Assembly: GCA_025200525.1 (NCBI GenBank)
Contig: CM045762.1
Location: forward strand, 3,348,001 to 3,412,000
Length of the DNA: 64,000 nt
Direction: 5' to 3'
Origin: Camellia lanceoleosa
Taxonomy: Eukaryota; Streptophyta; Magnoliopsida; Ericales; Theaceae
Shown here: positions 35,991 through 47,800 of the stretch, piece by piece
Position numbering within the stretch: the first letter of the stretch is position 1
Layout: the number at the start of each line of letters is the position of its first letter
Program-made: the position numbers and the translations under genes
Notes under the pieces: generated by a model
What the model was told of the DNA's origin: nothing
The model's input: the letters and a program-made list of their open reading frames with translations, nothing else
The model's database searches: none

Positions 35991-37019
35991 GCAAAAACCT
36001 AAGGGAAATTCGTTTCAGTGTTCCCTAAAAAGTTATGGATTCTATAAGCAAATCCCAAACCTAGATCTATGGAAACAAAGATTGAAGGCACGAATCTGGA
36101 AAAGACACAGAAAATAGAAAACAAGAACGTGTTTCAGAATCAAGAACAGTGATGAACTACCAAGAACACTGTGACAGAGTGTGTGCAAGGGTACAAGGCC
36201 AAGAACAATGGCAAAAGTGAACAAATGTGTGTGCAGTCTGTGAATACTCAAAAAAGGATCAGGCAAAAACAAAATCGCGAAGCAACCATACTCAAATACA
36301 TGAACAGATTAGACTAATCAAAGACATAAGCAAGTTCGCAAAAATGACAGAGTTCAAGGTACAATAAAAAATTGAAACTAGGAGGAACAGTGGCTTACCA
36401 GAAAAAGTGAGGCTGGTGTGAGGATCGCCGAAGTCAGACGACGGTTGCAACAGCGATGGAGTGGTGAAAATCATGCCGGAAGAGGTGAACGGAGGAAGTT
36501 ATAGAGCTAGAAAAGCTTGAGCAAAGACAGATTAGAGAGAGAAAAAGATAGGTTCTCCAGAAACGATAATGCAAAAAGTGAAAAGACGGAGAGAGAGAAT
36601 TGATTTTGATCAAAACACGGAGAATGGCGGCAAAATACCATCAATGCGTCTAGCGCGACGTTCTTGTCAAACGGCGCACCCAGACACAAGACGACTTACA
36701 GGCGCGTATCGGGTACGACCCAGTGAGGGGAAGACGTGTGGCAGAAACGGTTGATTTATTTTGCGTGACAGCTCATACGCGTGACAAAACTCTTGGAGTT
36801 CTTGGTTTAATGAAACAGTGACCTCGGCTATAAGGAATATCTCGGCTAAATAACTCAAATGAACTAAGGTTGTTGATTCTAAAAACCTTGATGATGAGGC
36901 AGACTACAGAACCTGGCTGTGTAAAGCCGATGTTTTAGATGATTCAGCAAGATCGCCGACATTTACGATATAGGTTCCATCACCTCAGGATGCCGAGGTA
37001 ATAGAACCTAGGGGGCATT
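35991..37019. other. Region between antisense ORF and 3' LTR, with purine-rich tract
   Basis: No coding sequence is recognised. It may be the antisense ORF's promoter or leader, or an upstream exon. CCTAGGGGGCAT just before 37020 is the likely polypurine tract that primes plus-strand synthesis. Confidence 0.5.
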
Positions 37020-37567
37020 TGTGGGGATATATTCTTTGAGCACCCACACGTGGCCGAGGTGACGCCGACGTGTCAGCCAGGGTGCCACGTGTGCTGGTCG
37101 TAACGCCGAAGTGATCTCGGATAGGTCGAGGTTATCTCCGAAGATTTCAGATTCCGGGATAAGCGGATAAGGGACAAGGGTCCTAGAATGAGGAAGGACT
37201 TCAGCCTGGATAAAGATAAAGCTCTTAGGGAGTTTATCTTTATCTATTGAAGAGTCCAGGATAAGCACTGAGCAGAAGGCCATTGAAGCTAGGCTTCTAT
37301 TTGGACTAGGATTGAGTTGGCTATAAAAGAGAGGCACCCCCAATGGGTCTAAGGTACGCAATTTATATTCAGAACAGTGAGTTAAGCACTATTGGTTATC
37401 TTTGAGAGATATTTGATTACTGACTTAATCATCGGAGTGCCCCCGGGTGGATGAACCACCGCCGGAGTCTCTTCTTTCCATTGCAGGTCATTCAGGCGCC
37501 ATCTATTCTGCCAGTGCTTTCCAGCTGAATACTGAGTTGGCAGTGTGGTCAGAAATTCACTCACATA
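37020..37567 (+). repeat. 3' LTR of the Tat element
   Basis: 548 bp, from TGTGGGGATATATTC to TCACTCACATA. The last CA is mutated to TA compared with the 5' LTR. It carries about 22 more bases than the 5' LTR near its start and the same CTATAAAAG promoter motif at 37321. Confidence 0.9.
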
Positions 37568-37774
37568 GAAACTATTGGCGGTGAAACTCTTTTCTTCATG
37601 ATATCTTGAACATTCCCAATTTCATTTTCACACGATGATGAAGTTTTCCTTGCCAAGAGAGGACTAATTTTTCCATGTCTTTAACTTATAAATTATTTTA
37701 ACTTTACCCTCTTTATAAATCTGTTTAATTATTAGGAATTCTATACATAAATACTTACAAGTAAAATATATATA

Positions 37775-38536
37775 AATCCCGTTAGGTAGCTCGAAATTGG
37801 CAAGGCTCAATTGGCTCGAGGTGCCAAAACGACATTGTTGGCACCCCCATTTTTTTTTCTTTCTTCTTCTTCTCTTTTTTCTCTCTGAAACTGATTTGAG
37901 AGAAGAGAGAGAAACAGAGAGGCGAGAGAATGAGAGAAAGAAGAGGAAGAGAGGAGAAGAAAAACTCAATGACCACAATCCAACCCACCGCCATGGATAG
38001 AGAGGCCGAAGCTCGATGGTCCACCTAGAATCCCGAACCTGAGCACACCACCAGACATGAAGACACCCAATCTATGGATTTACTTCAATAGAACAACTCA
38101 GTGACCAAACAAATTCTCACTCTTTTAAGATTCCATTCCTCATGAAGACACCCAATATATGGATTTACTTCAATAGAACAACTCAGTGACCAAACAAACT
38201 CAATCTATGGGTTTAGTCTAAATCTCACCATTGTTACACAGAAACTCACTATTGCTCAACTGAGGGGGAGCTTTCTCTCTCTAGATTCTAGAGAGAGATG
38301 CTCTACTTTCTCTTCAAATTTGAAAGATCAGACAACTGGGTTTGATTTTGATCATGAAAAATACAACAATGGTGGTAGTGGAGGAGAGAGAGAGGGAATT
38401 GGTGATGATGGAGATGAGAGGGATGAGAAGGATAAGAGGTGAGAGTGATGAGAATAGAGATAGAGAGGGGAGGAGACGAAAGGAAACAGATTCGGGCCTC
38501 TCGAGCCTAGCTTATTCGAGCTACGGGACATTTTCC
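37775..38536. mobile_element. Non-autonomous MULE with ACGAC core, copy 4
   Basis: A perfect 10 bp duplication AATATATATA flanks it (37765-37774 and 38537-38546). AT-rich chance matches make this less telling than in the other copies. The ends share GTAGCTCGAA and the inner blocks GGCTCGAGGTGCC against GGGCCTCTCGAGCC. AAAACGACATTGTT lies near 37827. The interior is CT/GA-rich and includes a direct duplication (CTATGGATTTACTTCAATAG and flanks, about 38072 and 38158). No transposase. Confidence 0.75.
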
Positions 38537-38546
38537 AATATATATA

Positions 38547-38682
38547 GATTATGAAAAATACGTGAACCTTGCAAAATTAATGTTGAGCATTGTTGGGGGG
38601 GGGGGGGAGTAACAGAATAACATAAAAAGAATTTACTATTTTTTTTTTAATTTTTTTAATTTTATCTATTTATTTAAGATTA
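38547..38682. other. AT-rich spacer with a G homopolymer
   Basis: A run of about a dozen G (38596-38608) and poly-T stretches lie between the MULE and the tandem array. Nothing else is seen. Confidence 0.5.
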
Positions 38683-41498
38683 GAAATTTACTAGGTTAAT
38701 GGGAAATGATAGAAAGGAATTAAAAGTCTTCTCTAGGCTAGATTAATTTTAAAATGGGATAAAAAAAATTGTAGGAAGAAAAAATATTAACTGACTTTTA
38801 TTTTACCAATCAATTCTTTTGAAAATAATTTAATCTTTTGAATGTAATGTTTTTGAAATCAAGCAATTAATTTTTCATTTTTTTTAATCTCTTAACCTCT
38901 CACAAGGAGAGTATTGTGTATGAAGTTAATTACCTAGACATGATTGAATGTGTCAAATTAAAACAAATATATCTAAGAAAGTGACAACTTTATTACGCTT
39001 AATTACCTTTTCATTAGTTTACAACAAATTACTAAATCTACTTTCACGTGTGTATCAATTGGTGTCAAATTAATAATTTTTGTATTTTACTCTTACCTTT
39101 CTATGAGTTATTTTATTTTATTTATTTATCATGAAGATCTAATTTTAATAAAGGAAATAATTTTGGGGCAAAAACTTAATAATCACAAATAAATAATTAA
39201 TGCTATACCTATCATATTTTTTATGGCCAAGATTTTTTTTCCCTTAATTAATGTAATATATTCATGATAATGAACGCATAATAAATTTAACATGCACGAG
39301 CAAAAACAATTATTTAATTGAGTAGCTCCAATATACTAGTTTTCTATTTTTTAGATTGGAAATTTACTAGGTTAATGGGAAAGGATAGAAAGGAATTAAA
39401 AGTCTTCTCTAGGCTAGATTAATTTTAAAATGGGATAAAAAAAATTGTTGAAAGAAAATATTAACTGACTTTTATTTTACCAATCAATTCTTTTGAAAGT
39501 AATTTAATCATTTGAACGTAATGTTTTTGAAATCAAGAAATTAATTTTTCATTTTTTTTTAATCTCTTAACCTGTCACAAGGAGAGTACAATTGGTGTCA
39601 AATTAGTAATTTTTGCATTTTACTCTTACCCTTCTATGAGTTATTTTATTTTATTTATTTATCATGAAGATATAATTTTAATAAAGGAAATAATTTTGGA
39701 GCCAAAACTTAATAATTACAAATAAATAATTAATGCTATACCTATCATATTTTTTATCGCCAAGATTTTTCCCCCTTAATTAATGTAATGTATTCATGAG
39801 AATGAACACATAATAAATTTAACATGCATGGGCAAAAACAATTATTTAATTGAGTAGATCCAATATACTAGTTTTTTATTTTTTAGATTGGAAATTTACT
39901 AGGTTAATGGGAAAGGATAGAAAGGAATTAAAAGTCTTCTCCAGGCTAGATTAATTTTAAAATGGGATAAAAAAAATTGTTGAAAGAAAATATTAACTGA
40001 CTTTTATTTTACCAATCAATTCTTTTGAAAGTAATTTAATCTTTTGAATGTAATGTTTTTGAAATTAAGAAATTAATTTTTCATTTTTTTTAATCTCTTA
40101 ACCTCTCACAAGGAGAGTATTGTGTACGAAGTTAATTACCTAGATATGATTGAATGTTTCAAATTAAAACAAATATATCCAAAAAAGTGACAACTTTATT
40201 ACGCTAAATTACCTTTTCATTAGTTTACAACATATTACGAAATCTACTTTCACGTGTGTATCAATTGGTGTCAACTTAATACTTTTTGCTTTTTACTCTT
40301 ACCCTTCTATGAGTTATTTTATTTTATTTATTTCTCATGAAGATATAATTTTAAGAAAGGAAATAATTTTGGAGCCAATACTTAATAATTACATATAAAT
40401 AATTAATGATATACCTATCATATTTTTTATGGCCAAGATTTCCCCCCCTTAATTAATGTAATGTATTCATGAGAATGAATGCATAATAAATTTAACATGT
40501 ACGAGCAAAAACAATTATTTAATTGAGTAGCTCCAATATACTAGTTTTTTATTTTTTAGATTGGAAATTTACTAGGTTAATGGGAAAGGATAGAAAGGAA
40601 ATAAAAGTCTTCTCTAGGCTAGATTAACTTTAAAATGGGATAAAAAAAAATTGTTGAAAGAAAATATTAACTGACTTTTATTTTACCAATCAATTCTTTT
40701 GAAAGTAATTTAATCTTTTGAATGTAATGTTTTTGAAATGAAGAAATTAATTTTTCATTTTTTTTTTAATCTCTTAACCTCTCACAAGGGGAGTATTGTT
40801 TTCGAAGTTAATTGCTAGATATGATTGAATGTGTCAAATTAAAACAAATACATCCAAAAAAGTGACAACTTTATCACGCTTAATTACCATTTCATTAATT
40901 TATAAAAAATTACGAAATCTACTTTCACGTGTGTATCAATTGGTGTCAAATTAATAATTTTTGCATTTTGCTCTTACTCTTCTATGAGTTATTTTATTTT
41001 ATTTATTTATCATGAAGATATAATTTTAATAAAGGAAATAATTTTGGAGCCAAAACTTAATAATTACATATAAATTATTAATGCTATACCTATCATATTT
41101 TTTATGGTCAAGATTTTTTCCCCTTAATTAATGTAATGTATTCATGAGAATGAACGCATAATAAATTTAACAAGCACGAGCAAAAACAATTATTTAATTG
41201 AGTAGCTCCAATATACTAGTTTTTTATTTTTTATTTTTTAGATTTGAAATTTATTAGGTTAATGGGAAATGATAGAAAGGAATTAAAAGTCTTCTCTAGG
41301 CTAGATTAATTTTAAAATGGGATAAAAGAAATTGTTGAAAGAAAATATTAACTGACTTTTATTTTACCAATCAATTCTTTTGAAAGTAATTTAATCTTTT
41401 GAATGTAATGTTTTTGAAATCAAGAAATTAATTTTTCATTTTTTTTTAATCTCTTAACCTCTCACAATGAGAGTATTGTGTACGAAGTTAATTACCTA
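38683..41498 (+). repeat. Tandem array of a monomer of about 0.67 kb
   Basis: The anchor GAAATTTACTAGGTTAATGG recurs at 38683, 39359, 39891, 40564 and 41246 (slightly changed in the last). That gives monomers of 676, 532, 673 and 682 bp and a final partial of about 250 bp. The 532 bp monomer lacks one internal block of about 140 bp (from ATTGTGTATGAAG to TCACGTGTGTATC). Monomers are AT-rich (TTATTTTATTTATTTATCATG, CTTAATTAATGTAATG) and close in sequence, suggesting recent amplification. No coding sequence. The array stops inside a monomer where the caulimovirid-like ORF begins. Confidence 0.9.
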
Positions 41499-42269
41499 AT
41501 GACTATACCCTACAATCAGTATACCTATGGCCAGCTCATTGCTGTAGTCATTGAAGAAGGTCTTGCACTTTGTAATGACCTGAAAGTACAGTATCAACTC
41601 AAAAAGCAGAATCTTACAGGGAAAAAAGAATTAGGTGAATTTTGTGAACAATTTGCCTATGATACAAAAATTCAATATCCTAAAACCAGGAAATCTTATT
41701 CGAAGAAATTTGCAAAAAAATATCCTAAACAGTGCAGGAAATCTAGTCATACTTCTTACTAGAAAAAGTTTTCTCCTCAACCCAAAAAGAAAAACCCTAA
41801 CAGAAAACCTCCTAAAAAGGATGTTAAATGTTATAAATGTGGAGTAACAGGACATTATGCTTATAAATGTAGATCCAAATTAAAAACCAAAATTAATGAA
41901 TTATTTTTGGATCCTCATATAACTCAACAGATACTTCAAACTCTTCAAGAAGAAGAATTAGAAACTAGCTCTGAGTCTGATGCTCTTGCTGAGCTTTATT
42001 CTCTATCAACCACTGATAAAGAAAATGAAGAACTAGAAGTGACTTGTTCTTGTTCCAGAAACCTGAATCAGATTTCTGAAATTAATTATTGAAAATCTAT
42101 TGTTGAAATGAATGGCTTAGACCTTGGTGGTCCTAGCATTCATGTTCTAACAGACGACCAGAAATCTATGTCAGATTTGGCCGACCAAATGAAAGATCCA
42201 GATATGAAACTCAAATTTCTTGAAATGTGTTATCAACATGTAGAACCTCCTTTAGTACTAGTAGTATAG
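41499..42269 (+). pseudogene. Caulimovirid-like coat protein/zinc-finger fragment (endogenous pararetrovirus)
   Basis: One reading frame of 257 codons including the final stop, with two premature stops (TAG at 41760, TGA at 42090). It begins at an ATG at the end of the tandem array. After a basic Lys-rich stretch comes a CCHC knuckle (CYKCGVTGHYAYKC, C-x2-C-x4-H-x4-C), then an acidic Glu/Ser-rich tail. This order resembles the nucleocapsid region of plant pararetroviruses (Caulimoviridae) integrated in plant genomes. A copia- or gypsy-type gag remnant is a weaker alternative. No protease, RT or movement domain is attached, so it is a fragment. Confidence 0.55.
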
Positions 42270-44379
42270 CGATCCTGGTTTTCCCTCAATTGTTTATTGT
42301 ATTCCGAACTTAGGTTCCGTGGTGTTGGTTGTTGTTTATATCTTGTTTCCGTCCTTTAACTCTTTGTATTCGAGTTTGGGTTATGTTGGGCAGGTTTGTT
42401 ACAGGTTGGTAGTGAGTTTAAACCAATGGTTGCTGCCCAGATTTTTGTGTCTTCGCTCGAGTGAGCACTTTGTTTTAGTTCCTTCACTCGAGCCAGGGTT
42501 CTTTTGCTCGAGCGAGAGTTGAATGGTGTGTCTGGTGGCTCGAGCGAGAAGTCTTGAGCTCGAGCATGCGTTTGCGTCTAGTTTGGATCTGAAGGTTGCA
42601 TTTCTTCGCTCGAGCGAGCTTTTCTTTGCTCGAGCGCTTCTGGGTTGCAGACCTGAAGCTTCGAATTGTTGGCTCGGGCAAGGCTTTGTGCGCTCGAGCG
42701 AGGTTTCTTTGTGTCTGGTCGCTCGAGCGACCAATCCTTCGCTTGAGCAAGCCTCGAATATATCAGTTGGCAGCAGCGGGTAACACTTCACTTTCATCAT
42801 TCTCTTTTACACAAACCCTAGATCGGCTGCTCCCTCTCTCTACATATCTTCTCTCTGCAAATACTCAATATTCTAGTGGTCTCCTACCCTAGTTCCTTTG
42901 TATAAAGTGTAGAGCTTGGTGTGGGCTACATTTCAATCCAAAAATCTTTGGGTTTGGAGCATTTCGAGTTTCATCATCTTCTCCATTTGGTCTCTTCATT
43001 TGAGGTAGGGATAACTTACTCCTTTCTATAGGTTTTGACATAGATGTTATGCATTTTGTATAAATGGTGGATTATGGTGATTTTGGGAAAGTTAGGGTTG
43101 GATTAGAGGTTATAAACAGGGAGTGTTTGAAATGTTAAACTCCATGTATATCTGAGACCTTGGAAAATGGAATTAGTGTTGTTAAATTGATGAAATTGAA
43201 CTTTAGGGTTAATAATGGAAAAAGAGGGAAAATGCCCTGATTATGTGGAATAATTAATTTGGGAAATATGAAATTGAGTTGGAAATTATGAAATTGGGAA
43301 ATTATAGGTTGATTGGTGTAGTTGGATAAATTAATCACTCACCTATGAAAATGTTGTTATTTTATCTATTTGATAAATTTATTATCTGTTTAGAGATAAT
43401 TGCTTTGGGCTATCGGTGGAGGATAGTCTTGATTGTTGTAGACACTGTATGTTGATTAGGGAAAATTGAAACTAATCATTCGGAATATGTCATTGAATAT
43501 GACGGTTGGAATAATACATCGAATATGTGTATTGATTGATCATTGTATATGATAAGTGTTTAAACACATTGTATATGTGTATTGTTTGGGAGGAGATAGG
43601 GGATGTACTCCATGGTTTGAGAGGAGATAGGGGATGTACTCTCAAATCTGTTTGAAAGGAGATAAGGGATGGACTCCATTAATAACTAAGTTGGCCGGAG
43701 TGTCCAGGGTGAAAGTCCCGAAATTCTAATTACATTTGCAAAACGTAGATAATTGAAGTATTGGAAGTGTTTTTATTATGAGTTGTAGTCTCATTTGAAT
43801 TGTGGATAAATGAAGTGTTTTAATATGAGATGTAGTCTCATTTAATTGTTTGGCTAGGTTTTGAGCCATGTTTATGAATTGAATTAGTTAAGTAAAGGAA
43901 AGTGGAATGAAACATGTACATATTGGTCATGGAATTGGAATGTGTTATAATCTGGTTTACAAGTGTTAAACATTTATCGAATGGTAATGTTTTAGTTACT
44001 GCTCATATTTGGTTTAGTAGATCTCTACTGGGCTTTGGCTCACCCTATATGGGACATCATTTTCAGGTTCAGGTGACATACCACCTCCAAGGACGTAGCT
44101 TGGAAGGTTTTAGGAGTTGAAGACTCTTTTGGTTGTTTTGTTATTTTGGTATTACATGTAAATTCAAGCCAAGGGCTTAATGTGTATTTAAGTTAGTACT
44201 CTCTTTTTGTAACCAAGTGTTGGCTTGGAAAGTTGTAAGCCCATAGGGCATTTACTTTTGTTATCAACATGTTATACTTTTGTAACGAATACTCTGATAA
44301 AATGGAAATATGCTTTATTCTCGTATGTCTATGGATATCTTGAATGTTGGGTTTATGTATTATTTTGAGGGCGTGACAA
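42270..44379 (+). repeat. 5' LTR of a Tekay/Del-like chromovirus (start uncertain)
   Basis: It ends GGGCGTGACA immediately before the primer binding site. The long LTR (up to about 2.1 kb) suits the Tekay/Del group. It contains a cluster of GCTCGAGCG palindromes (42455-42745) and short tandem repeats of GAGGAGATAGGGGATGTACT (43587-43675). The left edge was not fixed, because no matching 3' LTR lies in the window. Confidence 0.6.
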
Positions 44380-44380
44380 C

Positions 44381-44393
44381 TTAGTATCAGAGC
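44381..44393 (+). other. Primer binding site of the chromovirus
   Basis: TTAGTATCAGAGC, one base from the canonical TGGTATCAGAGC complement of initiator tRNA-Met, 1 bp after the LTR. Confidence 0.85.
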
Positions 44394-44780
44394 GTACCGG
44401 GTTTGAATACTTTGGGTACGCGGGAAGTGGTTAGTACCACAATGGGTTTGTCTCGCTTGTTAAAGACTTAGGTGTAATGTTATGTACTTATGTGATAACA
44501 TGTTTATGTGACTATCTGGGTATGGGATTTAGTTTCTAGGATGTTGACTGGATCCTTGAGTTTCTGAGAGTCCTGTTGGAAAAGCACTTGATCAATGCTG
44601 TTTCTAACTGGAACTCTAGCAACGCCACAGGACTGTCATTATCTGGAAGTGAAATTCGTAGGTGCTTATGTGATTATGTGCTTACGTTGAATGAATTACT
44701 GTTGTCCAATGCTTAGGACGTGAGTGAGATAGCTTCGGCACATTTGTGAATGTGCTAATGTTTTCGTTACCTTTATTAGG

Positions 44781-45870
44781 ATGTCAAGACGAGGACGAGG
44801 ATGTGGTGGTAGGCGAGGTAGGCCTAGGAGACAGGAGATGCCTATACCGGACGAGATTCCGGCGTAGCAGGAGGGTGTTGGTCAGGCCAATGTGGCCGAG
44901 CCAGCAGGTCAGCAGGCCATGGGCGCCTTAGCCCGCGAGATGGCAAGAGCATTGAGGGAATCCATGGACATTCTCAGAGCTGAGAATCAAGTTCAGGCCC
45001 ATGTAACTGAAGCAGGGCCGTCCTTTTTGAAGAGAGAGTTTTTCCGGTCGAATCCGGATGAGTTTGTGGGGGATCCTAAAGAGCCACTGAAGGCTGATGA
45101 GTGGCTTGAGCAGATGACGAAGACGTTTGAGATGCTTGGCATTGAAGACGGGGCTTTGAAGGTGACCTTGGCGTCTTTCCAGCTGAAAGGAGACGCGGGT
45201 TAGTGGTGGAAGTTTGTGCGGGGTTGTATTGAAGGGACTTGGGAGGCTTTCGTTGGTGCCTTTCAGGAGAAGTTTCTGTCTCCCGTCGTGAGAAGCCGAG
45301 GATCGGCCTGTCGGCTCAAGCACCGAAAGTACACCAGTGGCCGAGTTTGAGGCCGCATTTACTAGCTTATCTAGGTTTGCACCTGAGCTAGTGGCATTTG
45401 AGGAACGCCGTTGTCTTGAATTTGAGAAGAAGTTAAGGACCGGGCTCAAGATGAGAGTTGCGGGGTCCATGACTCGGGAGTATGGGCGCCTTGTAGATGC
45501 TGCGGCCCATATGGAGATTATTATGCATGAGGAGGAGGAGAGGATGAGGGGCTCCAAGAGGGGTCAGGATGGCCATGGGGATGGTAGGAGGCAGAGGGGT
45601 TCTAACCCTCAGCAGTCCCAGGGTGCTTTTGTGAGATCTACCTTTCTAGTGCCGAGTTCAAGCTCTGGAAGAGGCAGTCAGGGAGACTTTACCTATTACA
45701 AATGTGGCCAGCTGGGCCACAAGTCTCCAGCTTGCCCGCAGAAGGGAAGAGGGTAGAGAGCAGCTTCATCTTCGGCTCGTCCTCAGAGCCAGAGTCAGGG
45801 CAGAGGCCAGCCGCTCTCTTATTACCAGTGTGGTTAGGCGGGGCACCTGAAGAGGTTTTGCCCGCAGTTG
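44781..45870 (+). pseudogene. gag of the Tekay/Del-like chromovirus
   Basis: It begins MSRRGRGCGGRRGRPRRQ, the Arg/Gly-rich start usual in this lineage. The gag core includes FFRSNPDEFVGDPKEPLKAD and continues after a TAG (45201). A frameshift or deletion lies near 45300-45337. Two zinc knuckles follow: YKCGQLGHKSPAC at about 45700, and YQCG, stop, AGHLKRFC at about 45825. In-frame TAGs are at 44865, 45201, near 45754 and 45834. Confidence 0.85.
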
Positions 45871-46560
45871 AGTGGCACATTTGGTGCATCTGGGTCGAGG
45901 CAGAGTTTTCAGCCAGCTCAGTCAGTTCAGGCCTCGAGGGCCAATCAGGGAGCCTCATCGTCTCAGTCTGTACAACAGTCTTTTGCTCCAAGAGGTGAGC
46001 AGGTAGATTACAGACCTTTAGGGCGTGTGTATGCTGTTACTACGCAGGATCTTGTACCGGCTCCATCTATTGTGAGAGGTACCTTTTTGTTTTGCAACTC
46101 GGTTGCTAATGTATTGATTGATACGGGTGCATCCTATTCCTTTATATCTGCTGCATTTACATTTATTTTGGGGTTGGAGTTGGCGCAGTTAGCATCTCCC
46201 ATTTGTGTTGTATCACTTGTTGGGGGTGAATTGATTCTGAAATAAGGGTGTTAGGGTTGTGATATTGAGGTCGCTGACCGCCTGCTTCCATTTTCTTTTG
46301 TAGTTATGGCTATGTCGGGTTTCGATGTGATTTTAGGTATGGACTGGTTATCCTCATACCAGGCTGTTATTGATTGTTACCGCCAGAGGGTCACTGCATG
46401 TACCTTGAGCAGGGATTGTTTCCATTTCTTGGGGGATCGGGTTGGTAGTGTTTTGCCACCAGTGTATGATCTGCGAGGGCGTAGTGAGCTTAGTGGTCTT
46501 CTCACTAGCTTTATGAGTAGTAAGTGTGATGAGATCCAGATTGAGTTACCAGAGTAGTTT
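45871..46560 (+). pseudogene. Aspartic protease of the chromovirus
   Basis: The active-site motif LIDTGASYSFIS (about 46117) and the SGFDVILGMDWLS motif (about 46315) are both present. Stops separate them (TAA near 46243, then TAG). It would cleave the gag-pol polyprotein. Confidence 0.85.
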
Positions 46561-47800
46561 GTGAGTACTAGGACGTCTTTCCCGAGGATCTTGTTAGTTT
46601 GCCACCCCATCGAGAGGTGGAGTTTTCTATTGATTTCGTGCCCGGCACGGCGTTGGTTTCCATGGCACCATATCATTTTGCCTCAGCCGAGTTGAGTGAG
46701 TTGAAGATTCTACTCCAGGAGTTGCTAGATAAGGGTTTTATTCGCCTTAGTACTTCGCCGTGGGGAGCACCGACCCTCTTTGCTAAGAAGAAAGATGGGC
46801 TTTGAGACTTTGTATCGATTACTGGAAATTGAATCGGGCTACGGTTAAGAACAAGTACCATATGCCCCGTATAGATGATTTGTTTGACTAGTTGAAAGGG
46901 TCCCGCTGTTTCTCTAAGATAGACTTGAAATCGGGTTACCATCAGTTGAGGGTCAGAGAGGAGGATATTCTGAAGACGGCATTCCGTACGTGGTATGACC
47001 ACTATGAGTTTTTGGTGATGCCTTTTGGGCTTACCAATGCACCGGCAGTGTTTATGGACCTGATGAACCGGATCTTCCGGGAATTCCTAGATCGTTTTGT
47101 GGTCGTCTTCGTAGACGACATTCTGATTTATTCACCTTCGGAGGAGGAGCACGAGAAACACTTGAGAGTGGTGCTTGAGTTGCTTAGAGCCCATAAGCTG
47201 TATGCCAAGTTTGAGAAGTGTGAGTTCTGGTTAAGAGAGGTTAAGTTCTTAGGCCATGTAGTCTCCGGGGAAGGGGTGTCTGTTGATACATCCAAGATTG
47301 AGACAGTGCAAGATTGGGCACAGCCTAAGAGTGTTTTTGAGATCCGCAGTTTTCTGGGATTGGCCGGTTATTACCGTAGGTTTGTGAAAAATTTCTCCAA
47401 GCTAGCTTCACCTTTGACTAGATTGACGCGGAAAGGGGTCAAATTTGTATGGAGTGAGACTTGTGAAAAGTCGTTCCAGGAACTTAAGGTTAGACTTACT
47501 ACCGCTCCAGTTTTGACTATTTCGGAGAGAGGTTTGGGTTATGCAGTTTATTGTGATGCTTCACGAGAGGGTTTGGGTTGTATGTTAATGCAAGAGGGGA
47601 AAGTGGTAGCCTATGGCTCGCGGTAGTTGAAAATATATGAGAGGAATTACCCTACACATGACCTAGAGTTAGCAGCTGTGATTTTTTCCTTAAAGATCTG
47701 GAGGCACTACCTTTATGGTGAGAGATTCGAGGTGTTCTCGGATCATAAGAGTCTGAAGTATTTGTTTACACAGAAAGACTTGAACTTGAGGCAGAGGAGG
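46561..47800 (+). pseudogene. Reverse transcriptase and truncated RNase H of the chromovirus
   Basis: RT is clear: [20 protein letters not shown], a frameshift near 46805, then [24 protein letters not shown] and the catalytic FVDDILIYS with both Asp intact. RNase H follows ([39 protein letters not shown]) with one TAG at 47624. Coding stops at NLRQRRW (about 47800), where unrelated LTR-like DNA begins. Integrase, chromodomain and 3' LTR are absent from the window. Confidence 0.9.

Larger units (their letters stand above)
26527..37567 (+). mobile_element. Tat-lineage Ty3/Gypsy LTR retrotransposon, complete but inactive
   Basis: An 11.0 kb element with two LTRs (26527-27051 and 37020-37567) that both start TGTGG, flanked by the 5 bp duplication GAAAC (26522-26526 and 37568-37572). 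Order: LTR, PBS, gag, protease, reverse transcriptase, RNase H, second (archaeal-type) RNase H, integrase, a 58 bp tandem array, an antisense ORF, a purine-rich tract and LTR. The pol order, the second RNase H and the extra ORF before the 3' LTR mark the Tat lineage. Many premature stops and frameshifts, plus lost catalytic residues in RT and integrase, show it is dead. Confidence 0.9.

Noticed and set aside
42319..42892. Overlapping ORFs rich in Ala/Arg/Ser/Leu
   Set aside because: They translate the GCTCGAGCG repeats of an LTR in all frames.
44781..47626. Programmed readthrough of TAG codons in the chromovirus
   Set aside because: Stops are numerous, irregularly placed and accompanied by frameshifts and a truncation, which fits decay.
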